64,000 nt of DNA from Alg239-R122 sp041746135. Its GTDB lineage: Bacteria > Pseudomonadota > Alphaproteobacteria > Sphingomonadales > Sphingomonadaceae. The translations under genes were made by a program, and so were the position numbers. This document shows, one piece after another, positions 16,391 through 25,564 of this stretch (within the stretch, counting starts at the first letter, position 1; the number at the start of each line of letters is the position of its first letter). The notes under the pieces were generated by a model, which worked only from the letters and a program-made list of their open reading frames with translations, was not told the origin of the DNA and ran no database searches. The stretch is from the NCBI GenBank assembly GCA_041746135.1, contig JBGTHQ010000037.1, positions 1-64,000 on the forward strand, read 5' to 3'.

Positions 16391-16404
16391 TGACAAGCTT
16401 GTCA
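16391..16404. promoter_or_regulatory. LacI-type operator 1, TGACAAGCTTGTCA
   Basis: This is a perfect 14-bp palindrome. An identical copy starts 32 bp downstream, so both faces lie about three helical turns apart, suited to cooperative binding or a short loop. With the preceding T it contains a TTGACA hexamer, so bound repressor may cover a -35 element. It matches operators at 5682, 25426 and 46716 in all outer bases but has GC rather than CG at the centre. Confidence 0.8.
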
Positions 16405-16422
16405 TTTACCGGAATGTAGCTA

Positions 16423-16436
16423 TGACAAGCTTGTCA
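16423..16436. promoter_or_regulatory. LacI-type operator 2, TGACAAGCTTGTCA
   Basis: A second perfect copy of the same palindrome, 32 bp centre to centre from the first. On the minus strand it also contains TTGACA. It lies 133 bp before the TonB receptor start and 181 bp before the halogenase start. Confidence 0.8.
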
Positions 16437-16569
16437 ATTCGGAAATAAGTTTCCACATTCACACGTAAAGATGTGAAAACAGTAACTTAGGCACGTTTGA
16501 CCGTTTATTTTAAGCGAATCCGAGAATCGATGGGAAAATCGATGCGGGAAATTTGGGAGTGGGTAGGTT

Positions 16570-19500
16570 ATGCTAGACAATGATATTCTGAAAAGCCATG
16601 CGGGCGAAACGGGCCTCGCCAAAAAGCGGCTGGTCTGGTCCTCGGTTTCGGCATTGGCTTTGTGCGCGGTGATGGCGCAGCCCGCACTGGCTCAAGATGC
16701 CCAAAACGATGAAGAAGTCCGCCAGAACGGACAGGATGCGGTGCAGGGCGATGATACCGACCCCGCCATCATCGTCACCGGTATTCGCGAGAACATTCGC
16801 TCGGCCCAGGAAATCAAGCGCAACGCTGACACATTTGTCGATTCGATCACCGCCGAAGATATCGGCTCGCTTCCCGACCGCTCGGTCAACGAGACGTTGC
16901 AGCGTATCCCCGGCATTTCGATCAGCCGCTTCGCCGCCGCCGACGATCCGGATCACTTTTCGGTAGAGGGTGCAGGCGTGGTTATCCGCGGTCTGAGTTA
17001 TGTGCGGTCGGAACTCAATGGCCGCGACGTCTTTTCCGCCAATAACGGGCGTTCGCTCGGATTCAACGATGTTTCGCCAGAGCTTCTGGGTGCTGTAAAT
17101 GTGTTCAAACAACAGACGGCAGATATGATCGAAGGCGGCCTGGCCGGGGTCGTCGACCTGCGCACGCGCAAGCCTCTCGACAAGCGCGAACTGGTCCTTG
17201 CCGGTTCGATCGAGGCCAATTACGGCGATCTGCGCAAGGACTGGACGCCAACATATTCTCTTTTTGCAAGCAACGTTTTTGAGACTGGCATCGGCGATAT
17301 CGGTATCTCGGCCAATTATTCGAAATCCGAATTAAACAGCCGCAACCAAGGTACCCAACTGGCCGACTATACATTCCGTACCGATCTCTCCCCTGGAAGC
17401 ACAGTATTGGTGCCGCGCGGTGCGGGTGTACGCGAACAGGATTTTGATCGCGACCGTGAAGCCTATGGCGGTGCATTGCAGTGGGAAGCCGTCGACGGTT
17501 CGGCGAAAGCTACACTTGAATATCTGCGTGTCGAGGCAACGACTGCATGGACGGAGCGTTCTTTCGAAACGGCAGCCGATCAAGCTTTTACGACTCGTCC
17601 GGCGCCCGGCACTTCGTTCGAATTCGACGATAGCGGCCAATTCGTCAGCGGCCTGCTGACCGATAGCGCTGGCTGGAGATCTGCAGCAAATTGTCCGGCG
17701 GGTCAGTATGATGAATGTGTGCCGCTAAACGGTTTCCAACACGCGCAGGTGCGCCGTTCGGTCGATCAGAAAACGGCAACGCAAGATATCTCCTTTAATG
17801 TCGAACTCTATCCTACCGAACGACTGAAATTCATGTTCGACGCACAATATGTTGATGCAACGACTGAAAATCTCGATTTTTCCATCTTCAACAGCACGTT
17901 CGCCAACGTATTTATCGATGTCGGTGCGGGCTCTGTTCCCGATGTGCGTTTTAGCGCGCCGACGCCCGACGGATCCGAAATAGCCGGATATTTCAACGAT
18001 CCGAAGCACAGTTTCTACCGTGCGGCCATGGATCATCAGGAAGATAGCGAAGGCGACGAGTTTGCTTTCCGCGGCGATGTCGAATATGAATTTGACGATG
18101 ATAGCTTCTTGCGCAAAGTCTATGCCGGTGGCCGTTATGCGTCACGTGAGCAGACGACCCGTTTTTCGACTTATAACTGGGGTGTGCTGAGTGAAATCTG
18201 GAACGGCTCGACCGGTCCCGTTTTTCTCAGCCAGGGACCTGCTGGTCTGAACGAGACGTTCGCTTACCCGAATTTCCAGCGCGGCGATGTCGTAAATCCA
18301 GGCTCCAGCCTTTTCTTTGCGGGCGATACGATTGACGGTTACCGCAACGGCAATCTGATCGATACATTGATCGGCATCAACCAGCAGTGGACCATCCCCG
18401 GCTGGCGTCCGTTGGCGCAGCGCAGCAACCTTGTCGACGGCGTTTATACGCAAGGTGAAATCAACGAAACTCGTGAAGAAACTTTCGCCTCCTATATCAG
18501 GCTCGACTTCGGGTCGGAGGATATATTTGGCGGTATGCGCCTCAACGGCAATATCGGCGTCCGGTATATCAATACACTATTCCAGACGCGCGGTGCATTT
18601 CAGACGCCTACGGACAATCTGGTTTTTGCAGGAACCTGTGCGACGGTACCGGGTCAGACCCCGCCGGCATTCTGTTTGTTGACGCCGGAGCGTCAGGCAT
18701 TGGCATTCGCCTTTGCCGATGGCGTGGCGAGGCCGGATACGGTTAACGCCTCCTATGATAACTGGTTGCCTAGCCTGAACCTGAAACTGGGTGTAACCGA
18801 AGATTTCCTGATACGTTTCGGTATTTCGCGCGGCATAAGCCGCCCGGATCTGGGCTTGACGCGTAACTTCTTCAATATTCAGAATAACTTTATCGATGTC
18901 GCAAATGCAGGCGGTGACGTCAACGCGGCACCCATATTCAAGGCGAGTACGGGTAATCCGAATCTAAGACCAATCAAAGCGACCAACGTCGATCTGTCCG
19001 CAGAATGGTATTTCAACGACACCGGCTCGATTACGCTGTCCGGTTTCTACAAAAAACTGAGCGGTATCATCACGTCAAGCACCGCTGCTCAGTCGGTCAC
19101 GAATGACAGCGGCGTCACGACGGATGTTCTGGTCACCGGTTCGGATAATATTGGAAGCGGTACTATCAAGGGTTTCGAACTGGCCTATAACCAGTTCTAT
19201 GATTTCCTGCCCGGACCGCTTTCCGGATTTGGGTTCCAAGGCAACTATACCTATACCAAACCGTCCAGCCTGCCCAATACCAACCTGAACCCGACCGCCG
19301 TGGATGGCACCCAACCGACGCCCAGCGTGACGAACCTGCCGCTTCAGGGTCTGTCAAAACATACTTTCAATGCGGCGCTTTTGTACGAAAAATATGGCAT
19401 CTCGGCACGTGCAGCTTACAGCTGGCGTTCGCGCTATTTGCTCACCACACGCGACGTGATCTTCCCGTTCTCGCCCATTTCACATGATTCGACCGGACAA

Positions 19501-19701
19501 CTGGATGCATCCATTTTCTACACGATCAGCGACAATATCAAAGTCGGCGTGCAGGGGGTTAACCTTCTCAACGAAGTGACCGTTACCAGGTCCATCGTCG
19601 ATGCACCCGCAGGATCGGGCTTTGACGGCAACACCTTGGTGCCGCGTTCCTACTTTACGAACGACCGGCGCTATACGCTCATCGCCCGCTTTGCCTTTTA
19701 A
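16570..19701 (+). CDS. TonB-dependent receptor, Caulobacter type (probable oligosaccharide receptor)
   Basis: The full-length 1043-residue outer-membrane receptor has a long signal peptide (hydrophobic WSSVSALALCAVMAQPALAQ near 24-43). A TonB-box-like stretch and VTGIRENIRSAQEIKRN come next. The plug contains DIGSLPDRSVNETLQRIPGI, IRGLSYVRSELNGRD and EGGLAGVVDLRTRKPLD. A 22-strand-type barrel ends in the canonical aromatic YTLIARFAF. Receptors of this type commonly import plant or algal oligosaccharides in sphingomonads and Xanthomonas. The location between the halogenase operon and GH3/xylose genes, and the LacI-type operators upstream, support glycan uptake. A strong terminator follows at 19724. 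Confidence 0.93.
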   Translation: MLDNDILKSHAGETGLAKKRLVWSSVSALALCAVMAQPALAQDAQNDEEVRQNGQDAVQGDDTDPAIIVTGIRENIRSAQEIKRNADTFVDSITAEDIGSLPDRSVNETLQRIPGISISRFAAADDPDHFSVEGAGVVIRGLSYVRSELNGRDVFSANNGRSLGFNDVSPELLGAVNVFKQQTADMIEGGLAGVVDLRTRKPLDKRELVLAGSIEANYGDLRKDWTPTYSLFASNVFETGIGDIGISANYSKSELNSRNQGTQLADYTFRTDLSPGSTVLVPRGAGVREQDFDRDREAYGGALQWEAVDGSAKATLEYLRVEATTAWTERSFETAADQAFTTRPAPGTSFEFDDSGQFVSGLLTDSAGWRSAANCPAGQYDECVPLNGFQHAQVRRSVDQKTATQDISFNVELYPTERLKFMFDAQYVDATTENLDFSIFNSTFANVFIDVGAGSVPDVRFSAPTPDGSEIAGYFNDPKHSFYRAAMDHQEDSEGDEFAFRGDVEYEFDDDSFLRKVYAGGRYASREQTTRFSTYNWGVLSEIWNGSTGPVFLSQGPAGLNETFAYPNFQRGDVVNPGSSLFFAGDTIDGYRNGNLIDTLIGINQQWTIPGWRPLAQRSNLVDGVYTQGEINETREETFASYIRLDFGSEDIFGGMRLNGNIGVRYINTLFQTRGAFQTPTDNLVFAGTCATVPGQTPPAFCLLTPERQALAFAFADGVARPDTVNASYDNWLPSLNLKLGVTEDFLIRFGISRGISRPDLGLTRNFFNIQNNFIDVANAGGDVNAAPIFKASTGNPNLRPIKATNVDLSAEWYFNDTGSITLSGFYKKLSGIITSSTAAQSVTNDSGVTTDVLVTGSDNIGSGTIKGFELAYNQFYDFLPGPLSGFGFQGNYTYTKPSSLPNTNLNPTAVDGTQPTPSVTNLPLQGLSKHTFNAALLYEKYGISARAAYSWRSRYLLTTRDVIFPFSPISHDSTGQLDASIFYTISDNIKVGVQGVNLLNEVTVTRSIVDAPAGSGFDGNTLVPRSYFTNDRRYTLIARFAF

Positions 19702-19723
19702 GCGGGGTTCGATAATCCAAGCG

Positions 19724-19760
19724 AAAGACATGCAATACCCTCCGGTCTTGCATGTCTTTT
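19724..19760 (+). terminator. Rho-independent terminator after the TonB receptor
   Basis: A 12-bp perfect stem, AAAGACATGCAA with TTGCATGTCTTT, encloses a 12-nt loop and ends in T residues. It starts 23 bp after the receptor stop and separates it from the following GH3 gene. Confidence 0.85.
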
Positions 19761-19864
19761 GCCATTTACGGCCTGATTTTTGAGCATGTCTCTGCGACAA
19801 TGGCCGGATAGGTAAACCGCACCCTCTTGCAAGAGCGGTGACAATCATGGGATAAGGAGGCTTT

Positions 19865-22435
19865 ATGGCCCAGACTTACGCAAAGCTAACAGCGGTTCTT
19901 TTATGCGGCGTATCCGCGGCATGCGCCCCCACAGTTCAGCAACAGGCGCTTGAGTCGGCCTCTGCCATTGCCGACACGCCGATGGCCGGTGCGACGGCTA
20001 AGGCCGTCATCCATCCCGAAATCTGGCCGACCGCAAAATCGCCGATCGCGCGCAGTGCCGCGATAGAGGCGCGCGTTGCCGATCTTCTCGCGCGCATGAC
20101 GGTCGAGGAGAAAGTCGGACAGGTAATCCAGGCGGATATTGGGTCGGTCACACCCGAAGATGTGCGCACGTACAAGCTCGGCTCCGTACTGAATGGCGGC
20201 AATAGTGCGCCGGGCGGCGACAATCGCACGACGCCGCAGGCTTGGCTGGCGCTGGCCGACCAGTTCTGGGACGCCTCGACCGATGCCAGCGATGGCGGCA
20301 TTGCCATTCCCGTCTTGTGGGGCACCGATGCCGTACACGGGCATAACAATATCGTCGGCGCGACTTTGTTCCCGCACAATATCGGCCTGGGCGCCGCCAA
20401 TAATGCCGATCTGATGGAAGAAATCGGCCGCGTCACGGCGGAGGAAATCCGCATTACCGGACAGGACTGGACTTTTGCGCCGACCATCGCCGTCGTGCGC
20501 GACGACCGTTGGGGCCGGACCTATGAAAGCTATAGCGAAGACCCCGCCATCGTCGCCCGGTTCGCGCCGCGGCTGGTCGAGGGGATACAGGGCAAGGCGG
20601 GGGCGAATGATTTCCTGACCGGCACCAACCTGATCGCCACGGTCAAACATTTCGTCGGTGACGGCGGCACGGTCGCGGGCAAGGACCAGGGCGACAACCA
20701 GATGACCGAAGCGGATCTGCGCGATCTTCAGGCCGCAGGATATGTTCCCGCCATCAATGCGGGCGTACAGGTCGTCATGGCATCGTATAACAGCTGGCAT
20801 GGCGAGAAAATGCACGGGTTCAAACCGTTGCTGACCGACGTATTGCGCGGGCGCATGGGTTTTGACGGCTTCGTCGTCGGCGACTGGAACGGGCACGGGC
20901 AGGTTGCGGGTTGTACGCCGACCAGTTGCGCCGCATCGTTCAATGCCGGGCTCGATATGTTTATGGCGCCCGATACGTGGAAAGAATTATACGTCAACAC
21001 GCTAAAACAGGCGAAATCGGGCGAGATCAGTATGGCCCGGCTCGACGAGGCCGTGGGACGGATATTGCGCGTCAAATTGCGTTCTGGCCTGTTCGAGGCG
21101 GGGCGTCCTTCGCAGCGCGCCTCGGCGGGCAACTGGGACCGGCTGGGCTCGCCCGACAAGATGGCGATCGCGCGGCAGGCGGTGCGCGAATCGCTGGTCT
21201 TGCTCAAGAACGAGGGCAGCATCCTGCCGCTCAAGCCCGGCGCGAACATTCTCGTCACCGGCGACGGGGCGGACGATATCGGCAAGCAGGCCGGCGGCTG
21301 GACATTGAGCTGGCAGGGGACTGGCAATAGCAATGACGACTTCCCGGGCGGCGTCTCGGTCTATGGCGGGCTCAAATCCGCAATCGAAAGCGCGGGCGGC
21401 AAGGCGATTCTCAGCGACGACGGCCGGTATGCCGCCAAACCCGATGTCGCGGTCGTGGTGTTTGGCGAGGATCCCTATGCCGAATTTCAGGGCGACCGGC
21501 CGCATGTCGATTTCGAACCGACCCGCCCGCTCGAATTGTTGAAACAATATAAGGCGGCCGGCATTCCGACGGTCAGCATATTCCTGTCGGGCCGTCCGAT
21601 GTGGGTTAATCCCGAGCTCAATGCCTCCGACGCCTTTGTCGCGGCGTGGCTGCCGGGTTCCGCGGGACAGGGGATTGCCGACGTGCTGGTCGCGGGCGCG
21701 AACGGCAAGCCCGCGCATGATTTCAAGGGTCGGCTCAGCTTTTCGTGGCCCAAATCCTCTTACCAGACCGGCGTCAATCTGGGCGATGCCGATTATGCGC
21801 CGCTATTCCCGTTCGGTTATGGCCTGAGCTATGCGAAGCCCGGCCGGGTCGGCACGCTTGACGAAAGCGCGGAGCTGGCGGGTGCGACCAAATCCGATAT
21901 CACCTCGATGCTGATGGCCGGCGTAGCGCAGGCACCGTGGGTCATGGCCGTCACCGACGCGCAGGGCTACCGCCTGCTCAGCGACAGCCGGGGCACGTCG
22001 CTGGGCCAGACGCTCGAAATTATCGCCACCGACCGCGCCGCGCAAGAAGATGTGCGGCAACTGACCTGGACCGGTCCGGCATCGTTTATGATCGCCACCA
22101 ATCCGGTCGATATCTCGCGGCAGGCCAATGGCGATATGGCGGTGCAGTTCGATTACCGCGTCGAAAACGCGCCGATGGGTCAGGTCATGCTAGGCGGCAC
22201 GTGCAAGGCGGACGAGCCGTGCGACGGCTTTGTCGATGTCACCAGCGGTATGAAAGACGCGGCGGGCAAAGGCTGGAAAACTGCCAATATCAAGCTGAGC
22301 TGTTTCGCCGAGGCCGGTGCCGACATGAGCCGGATTGCATCGCCCTTCACGCTGCGCAGCACCGGCGCGTTTACGGTATCGCTGTCGAAAATCACGATTG
22401 CCGACAATACCGGCAGCGCGAGCTGCTCGCTATAA
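19865..22435 (+). CDS. GH3 exo-beta-glucosidase/glucohydrolase lipoprotein
   Basis: The 856-residue protein follows a strong AAGGAGG site. The N-terminus has a lipobox-like VSAAC (Cys20). The GH3 barrel starts near residue 60 with ARVADLLARMTVEEKVGQV. Other marks are PVLWGTDAVHGHNN, VVRDDRWGRTYESYSEDP, KHFVGDGGT, and GFDGFVVGDWNGHG with nucleophile Asp340. The second domain has ESLVLLKNEGSILPLK. After the FPFGYGLSY end of the catalytic part, about 190 extra C-terminal residues form a beta-rich module, as in marine and Xanthomonas glucan glucohydrolases of this type. It differs from the 6918 GH3 in lacking the PA14 insert. It probably releases glucose from beta-glucan or cello-oligosaccharides. 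Linkage is not certain. Confidence 0.9.
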   Translation: MAQTYAKLTAVLLCGVSAACAPTVQQQALESASAIADTPMAGATAKAVIHPEIWPTAKSPIARSAAIEARVADLLARMTVEEKVGQVIQADIGSVTPEDVRTYKLGSVLNGGNSAPGGDNRTTPQAWLALADQFWDASTDASDGGIAIPVLWGTDAVHGHNNIVGATLFPHNIGLGAANNADLMEEIGRVTAEEIRITGQDWTFAPTIAVVRDDRWGRTYESYSEDPAIVARFAPRLVEGIQGKAGANDFLTGTNLIATVKHFVGDGGTVAGKDQGDNQMTEADLRDLQAAGYVPAINAGVQVVMASYNSWHGEKMHGFKPLLTDVLRGRMGFDGFVVGDWNGHGQVAGCTPTSCAASFNAGLDMFMAPDTWKELYVNTLKQAKSGEISMARLDEAVGRILRVKLRSGLFEAGRPSQRASAGNWDRLGSPDKMAIARQAVRESLVLLKNEGSILPLKPGANILVTGDGADDIGKQAGGWTLSWQGTGNSNDDFPGGVSVYGGLKSAIESAGGKAILSDDGRYAAKPDVAVVVFGEDPYAEFQGDRPHVDFEPTRPLELLKQYKAAGIPTVSIFLSGRPMWVNPELNASDAFVAAWLPGSAGQGIADVLVAGANGKPAHDFKGRLSFSWPKSSYQTGVNLGDADYAPLFPFGYGLSYAKPGRVGTLDESAELAGATKSDITSMLMAGVAQAPWVMAVTDAQGYRLLSDSRGTSLGQTLEIIATDRAAQEDVRQLTWTGPASFMIATNPVDISRQANGDMAVQFDYRVENAPMGQVMLGGTCKADEPCDGFVDVTSGMKDAAGKGWKTANIKLSCFAEAGADMSRIASPFTLRSTGAFTVSLSKITIADNTGSASCSL

Positions 22436-22463
22436 TTCCAGCGAACAGCAGGTTCCCGACATG

Positions 22464-22494
22464 AAAAGGGCGTAGCCACTGGCCGCGCCCTTCT
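22464..22494. terminator. Bidirectional terminator between GH3 and xylA
   Basis: AAGGGCG (22466-22472) pairs with CGCCCTT (22486-22492) around a 13-nt loop. A-rich sequence on the left and T-rich on the right suit termination from both convergent genes. Confidence 0.7.
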
Positions 22495-22515
22495 TCATTG
22501 CCTGTCGGCTTTACG

Positions 22516-23847
22516 CTAGCGGACCAGTTGCGTCACCACGTTTTCCAGCCATTCCTGTTTGCCCGATACCGGCTGCGGCGCATGGTTGCTGGCCAAAGCA
22601 TGCTCGGCGACGTCATCCAGGCTAAGCCTGCCCGCCAGCATGTCTGCGCCGACACCGGATTTCCATCCGGCATAACGTTTGGTCCTGAAACTGTCGATGC
22701 GGCCATCCTCGATCATCGCTTCAGCATTGAGCAGCGCGCGCGCGCACAGATCAACCGCGCCGATATGCGCGAGCGCCAGATCTTCGGCGTCGATGCTCTG
22801 ACGGCGGACCTTGGCGTCGAAATTCATGCCGCCGTTTTTCATGCCGCCGTTCGACAGGATCGATTTCATCATCATGGTGATTTCGCGCAAGTCGTTGGGA
22901 AACTGGTCGGTGTCCCACCCGTTCTGCGGATCGCCGCGGTTGAGATCGAGCGACCCCCAGATGCCCAGCGCAAAGGCCATGTCGACTTCATGTTCGAAAC
23001 TTAGCCCCGCCAGCGTGGCATGGTTTGCCTCGATATTGACGCGCACTTCGTTTTCCAGGCCATGCTGTTGCAGGAATGCGTGCACGATCTGTACCGAGGC
23101 GTCATATTGGTGCTTGGTCGGTTCGTGTGGCTTGGGTTCGATCAGGATATCGCCGGCAAAGCCGATCTTGTGCTTGTGTTCGACCACCAGCGAAAGGAAC
23201 TTGCCGAGCTGATCGAGCTCCTGCCTGATGTCGGTGTTGAGAATGGTGTCATAGCCTTCGCGGCCACCCCACAGAACATAATTTGCGCCGCCCAGCCGGT
23301 GGGTGGCATTGAGCGCCTCGCGCACCTGCAAACCGGCAAAGGCGGCGACTTCGGGATCGGGATTGGTCGATGCCCCCGCCATATAGCGCGGGTTGGAAAA
23401 ATTATTCGCCGTGCCCCACAGCAATTTGCGGCCGGTACTCGCCATCAGTTCTTCCAGATGATCGACGGCGGTGTTCAGATTGGCGACATGCTCCTGCGCC
23501 GTTCCGGCCGGGGCCATCACATCGACATCGTGAAACGTATAGAAGGGCAGGTCGAGCGCGGTGAACAGGTCGAAGGCCGCTTGGCGCTTGGCTTTGGCCG
23601 CGGCATCGGCATTGTCCATGCCGTGCCACGGCCGGTTGAAACCGCCCGCACCGAATACGTCGGACCCGTCCCAGCCAAAGCTGTGCCAGAAACAGACCGC
23701 GAACCGCAGCTGGTCTTCCATGGTCTTGCCCACCACCATGCGGGTCTTGTCATAATAGCGATAGGCATAATCGTTTGTGCTGTCCGGGCCTTCATACGTG
23801 GCGACGGGCAGGGAGCCAAAATAGGCCGCGCTGTCGGATGCTGTCAT
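22516..23847 (-). CDS. xylA: Xylose isomerase
   Basis: The 443-residue protein is of the long (class II) xylose isomerase type. It converts D-xylose to D-xylulose in the cytoplasm using two divalent metal ions. Recognisable segments are FWHSFGWDGSDVFGAGG, FYTFHDVDVMAP with the catalytic His, VLWGGREGYDTILNTD, LIEPKPHEPTKHQYD and FDAKVRRQS. The start overlaps the xylB stop as ATGA, so xylB-xylA is a two-gene operon read leftward from the operator at 25426. Confidence 0.97.
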   Translation of the reverse strand: MTASDSAAYFGSLPVATYEGPDSTNDYAYRYYDKTRMVVGKTMEDQLRFAVCFWHSFGWDGSDVFGAGGFNRPWHGMDNADAAAKAKRQAAFDLFTALDLPFYTFHDVDVMAPAGTAQEHVANLNTAVDHLEELMASTGRKLLWGTANNFSNPRYMAGASTNPDPEVAAFAGLQVREALNATHRLGGANYVLWGGREGYDTILNTDIRQELDQLGKFLSLVVEHKHKIGFAGDILIEPKPHEPTKHQYDASVQIVHAFLQQHGLENEVRVNIEANHATLAGLSFEHEVDMAFALGIWGSLDLNRGDPQNGWDTDQFPNDLREITMMMKSILSNGGMKNGGMNFDAKVRRQSIDAEDLALAHIGAVDLCARALLNAEAMIEDGRIDSFRTKRYAGWKSGVGADMLAGRLSLDDVAEHALASNHAPQPVSGKQEWLENVVTQLVR

Positions 23848-25325
23848 GATGATATATCTCCTCTCACCGTGCGGGTGTTTTTATAAAGCTTTTTGAACAT
23901 TGCGTATTTCGTTGATAGCAATTGCGCCATCATTTCATCGGGTACGATGTTATGCGTGACGGGCGGCGCATCAAGCGCGTTTTCCGATCCTGCGCCGCCC
24001 AGCATGATCCGCGCCAGCCGCGCCGCGCCATAAGCGGGGCCGCCATCGCCCCCTTCGCGGTACACCAAAGTCTTGCCGGTTGCGGCAGCCAGAATATGGC
24101 CCCAGTAATGCGAGCGCGAACCGCCGCCGATCACGTTGATACTCCCGATTTCAACGCCGCTCTGTTCGATCGCGGCGACACCGTCGGCATAGGCGAACGC
24201 CACGCCTTCCAGCGCAGCCTGCGCCAGCGCCGCGCGGTCGGTGTCGTGCGTCAGTCCGTAAAACATGCCGGTGGTGTGCGGATCGTTGTGCGGCGTGCGC
24301 TCGCCCGAAAGATAGGGCAGGAAAAGTTCGCCGTCGCTGATGCGATCGCGCGCCTCGGCGGCGGCGAACAGGTCGGGCGTGCTGGCAAAACCGGTCATGC
24401 GCGCGACCCAGTCGATCGCGCTCGATGCGCTCAGCATCACCGACATGTGATGCCACAGTCCCGGCAGCGCATGGCAGAAACTGTGCACCCCGCTTTCGGG
24501 ATTGGGCCGGTAGTGGTCGCTGACATGGAAAATCGTGCCCGACGTGCCGATCGACATCATCGTATCGCCGGGCCTGGCCACGCCGGAACCCACTGCGCCA
24601 GCCGCATTATCGCCGCCGCCCGCGGCGATCGGCACCGCGGCCATGCCCCATTGCGCCGCAACGACCGCCGACAGGGTCGCGGATGGTTCGGTTCCCTCGG
24701 CCAGTTCCGGCATATGGGCGCGGGTGAGGCCGGTGGCGGCCAGCATTATGTCCGACCATTGCCGCATACCGGTATCGAGCCACAAGGTGCCGGCCGCGTC
24801 GGACATGTCCGATACCATCGCGCCGGAAATCGCGAAGCGCAGCCAGTCCTTGGGCAACAGCACCTTGGCCACCCGCGCAAAAATGTCCGGTTCATGCCTG
24901 CGTATCCATGCCAGTTTGGGCGCGGTAAATCCCGGCATGGCGCGGTTGCCTGTAATGTCACCCAGTTCCGGCACATCGCGTTCCAGAGCGGCGCATTCGG
25001 CGTGGCTGCGTCCGTCATTCCATAGGATCGCAGGGCGCAGCACGCGGTTTTGCGCGTCCAGTAATACCGCTCCGTGCATCTGCCCGGCCAGCCCGATGGC
25101 AACCACGCGGGCGCGCATCTCGGGGGGCAAGGCGGTGACCGCCGCATGAGTCGCGACCAGCCAATCCGATGGATCCTGCTCGCTGTGCAAAGGCGCAGGC
25201 CGTTGCACATCCAACGGCGCGCTCGCCTGAGCCACCACCTGGTTATCGGCGCCGATCAGGATCGCCTTGACACCGGATGTGCCCAAGTCGATGCCCAGAA
25301 AACAGGTGTTTGTGCTTTCGTTCAT
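23844..25325 (-). CDS. xylB: Xylulokinase
   Basis: This FGGY-family kinase phosphorylates D-xylulose to xylulose 5-phosphate for the pentose phosphate pathway. The N-terminal phosphate-binding motif CFLGIDLGTSGVKAILIG, the substrate motif GLAGQMHGAVLLD, the ILWNDGRSHAECA segment and the C-terminal INVIGGGSRSHYWGHILAAA are all present. The ATG at 25325 gives a normal N-terminus of 493 residues. An ATG at 25379 would add 18 unrelated residues. Its stop overlaps xylA. The divergent LacI gene and the operator at 25426 point to xylose-dependent control. Confidence 0.95.
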   Translation of the reverse strand: MNESTNTCFLGIDLGTSGVKAILIGADNQVVAQASAPLDVQRPAPLHSEQDPSDWLVATHAAVTALPPEMRARVVAIGLAGQMHGAVLLDAQNRVLRPAILWNDGRSHAECAALERDVPELGDITGNRAMPGFTAPKLAWIRRHEPDIFARVAKVLLPKDWLRFAISGAMVSDMSDAAGTLWLDTGMRQWSDIMLAATGLTRAHMPELAEGTEPSATLSAVVAAQWGMAAVPIAAGGGDNAAGAVGSGVARPGDTMMSIGTSGTIFHVSDHYRPNPESGVHSFCHALPGLWHHMSVMLSASSAIDWVARMTGFASTPDLFAAAEARDRISDGELFLPYLSGERTPHNDPHTTGMFYGLTHDTDRAALAQAALEGVAFAYADGVAAIEQSGVEIGSINVIGGGSRSHYWGHILAAATGKTLVYREGGDGGPAYGAARLARIMLGGAGSENALDAPPVTHNIVPDEMMAQLLSTKYAMFKKLYKNTRTVRGDISS

Positions 25326-25425
25326 GCCGTACCGATATCGCCTTTCGGGCTGCAGGATCACAAGCGGATTGGCCGTCAATCGCGAACCGTCCCGTGCCGA
25401 AAGTGATAATCCATGACAGGATAAA

Positions 25426-25439
25426 TGACAACCTTGTCA
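25426..25439. promoter_or_regulatory. LacI-type operator TGACAACCTTGTCA
   Basis: A 14-bp inverted repeat (TGACAA/TTGTCA) lies in the divergent gap, 101 bp from the xylB start and 139 bp from the preferred lacI start. Extra half-sites TGACA at 25413 and TGTCA at 25454 flank it. Likely controls xylB-xylA and the adjacent regulator. Confidence 0.75.
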
Positions 25440-25564
25440 AAAGAATCTTTATCTGTCATGTTTTGCGCAAGATGGCCGAACAGGATATTGCAGTGAAAGA
25501 ATTGGTAGCATCCAGGGGCGGTATTTTGAAAAACTCCCACGATAGCGAGCTTTTGGCTAGAGAA

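Larger units (their letters stand above)
16243..16569. other. Divergent intergenic region, halogenase operon / TonB receptor
   Basis: This 327-bp, relatively AT-rich stretch separates two divergent units. It contains the two operators described separately. An AT-rich segment near 16340-16375 (for example TATTATTATGCATAT) could melt for the leftward promoter. I could not place convincing -35/-10 pairs. No open frame of merit was seen. Confidence 0.6.

Noticed and set aside
19790..19864. Possible LacI operator before the second GH3 gene
   Set aside because: A TGACAA half-site is present near 19840 but the other half is missing, so it does not meet the palindrome seen at the other sites.
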